Origin: an uncultured Oscillospiraceae bacterium
Lineage (GTDB): Bacteria; Bacillota; Clostridia; Oscillospirales; Oscillospiraceae
Assembly (NCBI GenBank): GCA_947625285.1
Contig: CANQNS010000015.1
Span: 1 to 52,402, forward strand
Direction of reading: 5' to 3'
Length of the DNA: 52,402 bases
The notes beneath the pieces were generated by a model, which was not told the origin of the DNA, ran no database searches, and saw nothing but the letters and a program-made list of their open reading frames with translations. Shown here one piece after another: positions 49,654-52,402 of this stretch (the stretch's first letter is position 1; each line of letters opens with the position of its first letter). The position numbers and the translations under genes are program-made.

Positions 49654-49682
49654 ATTATAGTCCCGGTATGTCCGCTTGTCAA
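49654..49682 (-). promoter_or_regulatory. consensus promoter of TPP riboswitch-thiT
   Basis: TTGACA (49682-49677), 17-nt spacer and TATAAT (49659-49654), all consensus. The -35 box overlaps the queH stop codon (49679-49681). Confidence 0.87.
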
Positions 49683-50302
49683 TCGTCCGCTGCGGTTTTC
49701 TCCAAATCCTCCGGCCATCCGCAGCCGCAGTACTCCTGCCGGTAAAGGCCGTACTGTTTGGAAAGCTGTATGGAGCGCAGATATCCGTCCCGCTTTTTGA
49801 AGTCTGACGGCAGCCACTTCACGCCGTACTCCTCCGCCAGCTCCTCCCCGATGCGGTTGATGCGCTCCGCGTCCTTGTGGGGGCTCACGGTCAGGGTGGT
49901 GCCGAAAAAGTCAAAGCCCCACTCCGCCGCGGTGCGGGCGGTCTCGGCAAGCCGCAGCCGGAAGCAGGCCGTGCATCTGGCTCCCCCCTCCGGCTCGCTC
50001 TCCAGGCCCCGGGCCGCCTGTACAAAGTCCTCCCCCCGCCAGCTTGGCTCCAGCAGCGCGGGCGGGTGGTCCATGGGCATGGCGGACAAAAGCCGCTTCA
50101 GGGTGTCCAGCCGCTTTTCATACTCCGCCTCCGGCCGGATGTTGGGGTTATAGTAAAATACCGTCACGTCGAAGTACTTCGTCAGGTACTCCAGCACATA
50201 GCTGGAGCAGGGCCCGCAGCAGCTTTGCAGCAGCAGACCGGGCCGCCCCGCCAGGCCGCCCGTCACCGCGTCCAGTTCCTTTTGGTAGTTCCGCTTTTCC
50301 AT
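49679..50302 (-). CDS. queH: epoxyqueuosine reductase QueH
   Basis: The 207-residue protein reduces epoxyqueuosine to queuosine in tRNA, as the non-cobalamin alternative to QueG. Signature motifs: LLQSCCGPCSSYVLEYL (Cys pair near 28), FYYNPNIRPEAEYEKRL, GGARCTACFRLRL (Cys pair near 110), GTTLTVSPHKD and QEYCGCGW. They supply cysteines for a 4Fe-4S cluster and metal. The start at 50302 follows GAGG; the long ORF upstream in this frame lies opposite the dCMP deaminase gene. Possible TTACTA/TATTAT promoter boxes on the minus strand lie just upstream. Confidence 0.93.
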   Translation of the reverse strand: MEKRNYQKELDAVTGGLAGRPGLLLQSCCGPCSSYVLEYLTKYFDVTVFYYNPNIRPEAEYEKRLDTLKRLLSAMPMDHPPALLEPSWRGEDFVQAARGLESEPEGGARCTACFRLRLAETARTAAEWGFDFFGTTLTVSPHKDAERINRIGEELAEEYGVKWLPSDFKKRDGYLRSIQLSKQYGLYRQEYCGCGWPEDLEKTAADD

Positions 50303-50392
50303 GGCCTCATTATAATAGCACAGTTTTAACCGAATAGTAACCATTTTTTCACGAAAACCGCCTATAATAAGCAAAACGAGGGGGAAAACGGC

Positions 50393-50869
50393 ATGGAACG
50401 AAAGAGCAAGCTGGATTATTACCTGGATATCGCGGACGCGGCCCGGGAGCGGTCCACCTGCCTGCGGCGGACCTACGGGGCCATCATCGTGAAAAACGAC
50501 GAGATCCTTGCCACGGGTTACAACGGCGCGCCCCGGGGCCGGTGCAACTGCGTGGATATGGGCGTGTGCCACCGGGAGGAGCTGCAGATCCCCTCCGGCG
50601 AGCGGTATGAGCTGTGCCGCTCCGTCCACGCCGAGGCCAACGCCATCATCTCCGCCGCCCGGCGGGATATGATCGGCGCCACCATGTATCTGGTGGGCCG
50701 GGACGCCAAGACCGGCGAGTACCTTTCCGACACCACCTCCTGCTCCATGTGCCGGCGGCTCATCATCAACGCCGGCATCGAAAAGGTCGTGGCCCGCCTG
50801 GGCGAGAACGATATCCGCGTCACCGATGTGAACCAATGGATATTCCAGGACGATACGGTCGTGAGCTGA
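50393..50869 (+). CDS. deoxycytidylate (dCMP) deaminase, ComEB-like
   Basis: The 158-residue enzyme likely makes dUMP from dCMP for thymidylate synthesis. Zinc-binding motifs are HAEANAI and SCSMCRRLI (in place of PCxxC); a second cluster in RCNCVDMGVCHR (about 42-53) is typical of the dCMP deaminase/ComEB family with an extra zinc. The start follows GAGGGGGAAA. A TATAAT (50363-50368) lies upstream with only a poor -35. The 3' end overlaps the next gene by 34 nt. Confidence 0.93.
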   Translation: MERKSKLDYYLDIADAARERSTCLRRTYGAIIVKNDEILATGYNGAPRGRCNCVDMGVCHREELQIPSGERYELCRSVHAEANAIISAARRDMIGATMYLVGRDAKTGEYLSDTTSCSMCRRLIINAGIEKVVARLGENDIRVTDVNQWIFQDDTVVS

Positions 50870-52071
50870 CAGAGCGTTTCCCGGCGCGGCGGCGGATCCT
50901 GTTTGCCCTGCTGGCGCTCATGGCCCTGGGCTATTTCCTCCTGAGCGACCTGATGGACGGCAGTCTCTGGGCCCATGAGCCCTGGGACAGCTATTCCCTG
51001 CAGACCTATAACTGGCTCCGGGGCCGGACCTATATCCCTGACGGGGCGGACTATGATTTTTTGGAGCTGGCTATCTACCGGGGCCGGTACTATGTGTCCT
51101 TTCCCCCGCTGCCGTCGGTGGTCCTGATCCCCCTGGTGGCGGTCTTTGGGCTGTATACCCCCGACAACCTGCTCATGGCCGTCTATGGCCTGATCGCGGC
51201 GGACCTGGCCTATCGGATCATGCTCAAAGCGGGCAGGACCCCCCTGGTCAGCGCGTTTTGGGCGTTGGTGTGCGTGTGGGGCTGCAATATGCTGTGGCTG
51301 ACTACCAACGCCGGCGTCTGGTTCCAGGCCCAGGCGTTGAATTTCGTCCTGTGTCTGGCGGCGGCGCTGTGCGCGCAGTACGGCCGCAAGGCCCTTTCCA
51401 CCACGTTCCTGGCCCTGGCGGTGGGCTGCCGGCCTTTGAGCGCGGTGTTCCTGCCGGTGTTCGCCCTGACCTTCGCCTGGAACGAGCGGGCGGAGCGCGG
51501 CGGCTTTCTCAAAAGCTGCCTGGCCCAGTGGCGGTGCCTGATCGGTCCGATCCTGATCGGGGCCTGCTATATGGTCTATAACTACGTGCGGTTCGATGAT
51601 CCCCTGGAGTTCGGCCACAACTATCTGCCGGAATTCGTCGCGGCGGAGCACGGACAGTTCCACTGGAGCTACCTGGCCCGCAACCTGCGGCAGATGTTCC
51701 TGGCGCCGGTGCTGTTCTGGGACGGCCGGCTCCAGTTCCCCATCTATCAGGGGTTCATGTTCTATGTGGCGAACCCCCTTTTCATCCTCTACTTCCTCTG
51801 CCTGCTCCGGCACGTGACGCGCCGGGAGGCGGGTTTGGAGGACGCGCTGACGGCCGCCGGCATCGCTTTGGTGCTGGCGCTGACCTGTTTGCACCGGACC
51901 CTGGGGGCCTGGCAGTTCGGCTCCCGGTATTCCTGCGACACGATCCCCTTCGCGTATCTGTACCTGGCCCGCCGGGGACGGCAGCGGCCCGCCCTGTGGG
52001 AGATAGTCTTGGGCTGCGCCGCCGTGGCCTTCAACGCCTACGGGGCATTGTACATGTACTTTTACGGATAA
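50836..52071 (+). CDS. polytopic membrane protein, probable GT-C glycosyltransferase
   Basis: The 411-residue protein has about nine helices. Segments near the start (EPWDSYSLQTYNWLRGRTYI, YRGRYYVSFPPLPSVVL) and in the middle (VYNYVRFDDPLEFGHNYLPE) resemble GT-C enzymes such as ArnT-like mannosyl or arabinosyl transferases, with an acidic pair (Asp in WDSY) in the first outer loop. The start is uncertain: ATG 50836 overlaps the deaminase gene and has no clear ribosome site, while ATG 50919 would remove part of helix 1. It is the third gene of this GT-like type in the window. Element copy C follows its stop by 9 nt. Confidence 0.6.
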   Translation: MDIPGRYGRELTERFPARRRILFALLALMALGYFLLSDLMDGSLWAHEPWDSYSLQTYNWLRGRTYIPDGADYDFLELAIYRGRYYVSFPPLPSVVLIPLVAVFGLYTPDNLLMAVYGLIAADLAYRIMLKAGRTPLVSAFWALVCVWGCNMLWLTTNAGVWFQAQALNFVLCLAAALCAQYGRKALSTTFLALAVGCRPLSAVFLPVFALTFAWNERAERGGFLKSCLAQWRCLIGPILIGACYMVYNYVRFDDPLEFGHNYLPEFVAAEHGQFHWSYLARNLRQMFLAPVLFWDGRLQFPIYQGFMFYVANPLFILYFLCLLRHVTRREAGLEDALTAAGIALVLALTCLHRTLGAWQFGSRYSCDTIPFAYLYLARRGRQRPALWEIVLGCAAVAFNAYGALYMYFYG

Positions 52072-52079
52072 AATAGTTT

Positions 52080-52263
52080 CGCCTCGCTTAAGTTCGCGCC
52101 CGGAGGCGCGAATAAAGTGAGATCATTTTTCCCGGCGACATGTGCATCGGGAAAAATTCTTCTCAGCCCGCAAACGTGAACGCCCCCGTCCATCTGGACG
52201 GGGGCGCTTTGCGCTGCAGCGGGCTGCAGCTTATGCATTGAAAAGGCTTTGCCTTTTCAATGC
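52080..52263 (+). ncRNA. structured intergenic element, copy C (candidate RNA family)
   Basis: This third copy is more divergent but keeps the architecture. P1 is TTCGCGCC/GGCGCGAA (52093-52100/52105-52112); P2 ATTTTTCCCG/CGGGAAAAAT (52125-52134/52148-52157) with loop ACATGTG; P3 GCAAA/TTTGC with the invariant CGTGAA and an 11-bp cap (52181-52191/52196-52206); P4 GCTGCAG/CTGCAGC with loop CGGG (52213-52230); P5 GCATTGAAAAGGC/GCCTTTTCAATGC (52235-52263), unlike P5 of A or B. Changes relative to A are mostly paired. It lies between the convergent GT-C-like gene and rpsR, ending 1 nt from the rpsR stop. Confidence 0.75.
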
Positions 52264-52264
52264 C

Positions 52265-52402
52265 TTAATCGGCCACGTAGGGCAGCAGCGCGATCTGACG
52301 GGCCCGCTTGATGGCCTCCGTCACCTGACGCTGATGCATGGCGCAGGTGCCGGTGGTCCGGCGGGGCAGGATCTTGCCGCGCTCGGACAGATACTTGCGC
52401 AG
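52265..52402 (-). CDS. rpsR: 30S ribosomal protein S18 (partial, C-terminal part)
   Basis: The last 45 codons of S18 on the minus strand, running off the window: [35 protein letters not shown] and [10 protein letters not shown]. This matches the S18 C-terminal RNA-binding helix. In most bacteria ssb and rpsF lie upstream, outside this window. Confidence 0.96.
   Translation of the reverse strand: MRKYLSERGKILPRRTTGTCAMHQRQVTEAIKRARQIALLPYVAD

Overview
GC-rich bacterial chromosome segment with Firmicutes gene order: rpmH-rnpA-yidD-yidC-khpB, yceD-rpmF, smpB next to ssrA, a BceRS-BceAB-type module, AGGAGG-like ribosome sites and near-consensus sigma-A promoters. The best fit is a GC-rich gut clostridium of the Oscillospiraceae type. 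That placement is inferred from gene content and style, not from a database match.

Layout. 1-2.9 kb is the end of a mobilizable element (two small proteins, an oriT-like block of hairpins, a MobA/MobL relaxase, a Cys-rich VLP protein). It lies just beyond the 3' end of tmRNA (3.1-3.45 kb, minus), a classic integration site. 3.5-5.1 kb (minus): cyclophilin, smpB, MecA-like adaptor. 5.3-11.4 kb (plus): NUDIX hydrolase, murA, walJ, rlmH, DUF2007-like protein, phosphohexomutase, DUF1002 protein. 11.5-20.8 kb (minus): lipoprotein serpin, small lipoprotein, Bce-type ABC transporter with its two-component system, and a DHHW/MBOAT O-acylation pair. 20.8-26.8 kb (minus): khpB, yidC, yidD, rnpA, rpmH, then a divergent plsY, der, rpmF, yceD. 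26.8-32.3 kb (plus): an RluA-family synthase, an unexplained ~370-nt leader or ncRNA ending in a terminator, and polyamine transporter potA-potB-potCD (permease and binding protein fused). 32.4-33.7 kb (minus): HtrA-like protease. 33.9-36.7 kb (plus): GT2-GtrA fusion plus a polytopic membrane protein. 36.8-39.2 kb (minus): 5'-nucleotidase and gamma-carbonic anhydrase-like protein. 39.3-41.5 kb (plus): TauE/SafE permease and FemAB-like transferase. 41.6-48.8 kb (plus): a complete shikimate/chorismate/tyrosine operon preceded by a Phe/Tyr-rich leader peptide and an attenuator. 48.9-50.3 kb (minus): thiT with a TPP riboswitch, and queH. 50.4-52.1 kb (plus): dCMP deaminase and a GT-C-like membrane protein. 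The window ends in rpsR (minus).

Two signals stand out. (1) A ~180-nt structured element occurs three times (11371-11550, complement 32253-32431, 52080-52263). Each copy lies between convergent genes, keeps the same helices and loops, and carries compensatory base changes, which makes a new structured RNA family or 3'-UTR/terminator element plausible. (2) The aromatic operon leader encodes MVRNFFGSYYFYYFFGK, followed by a terminator hairpin directly before aroF. This is a ribosome-mediated Phe/Tyr attenuator, a type best known from Proteobacteria.
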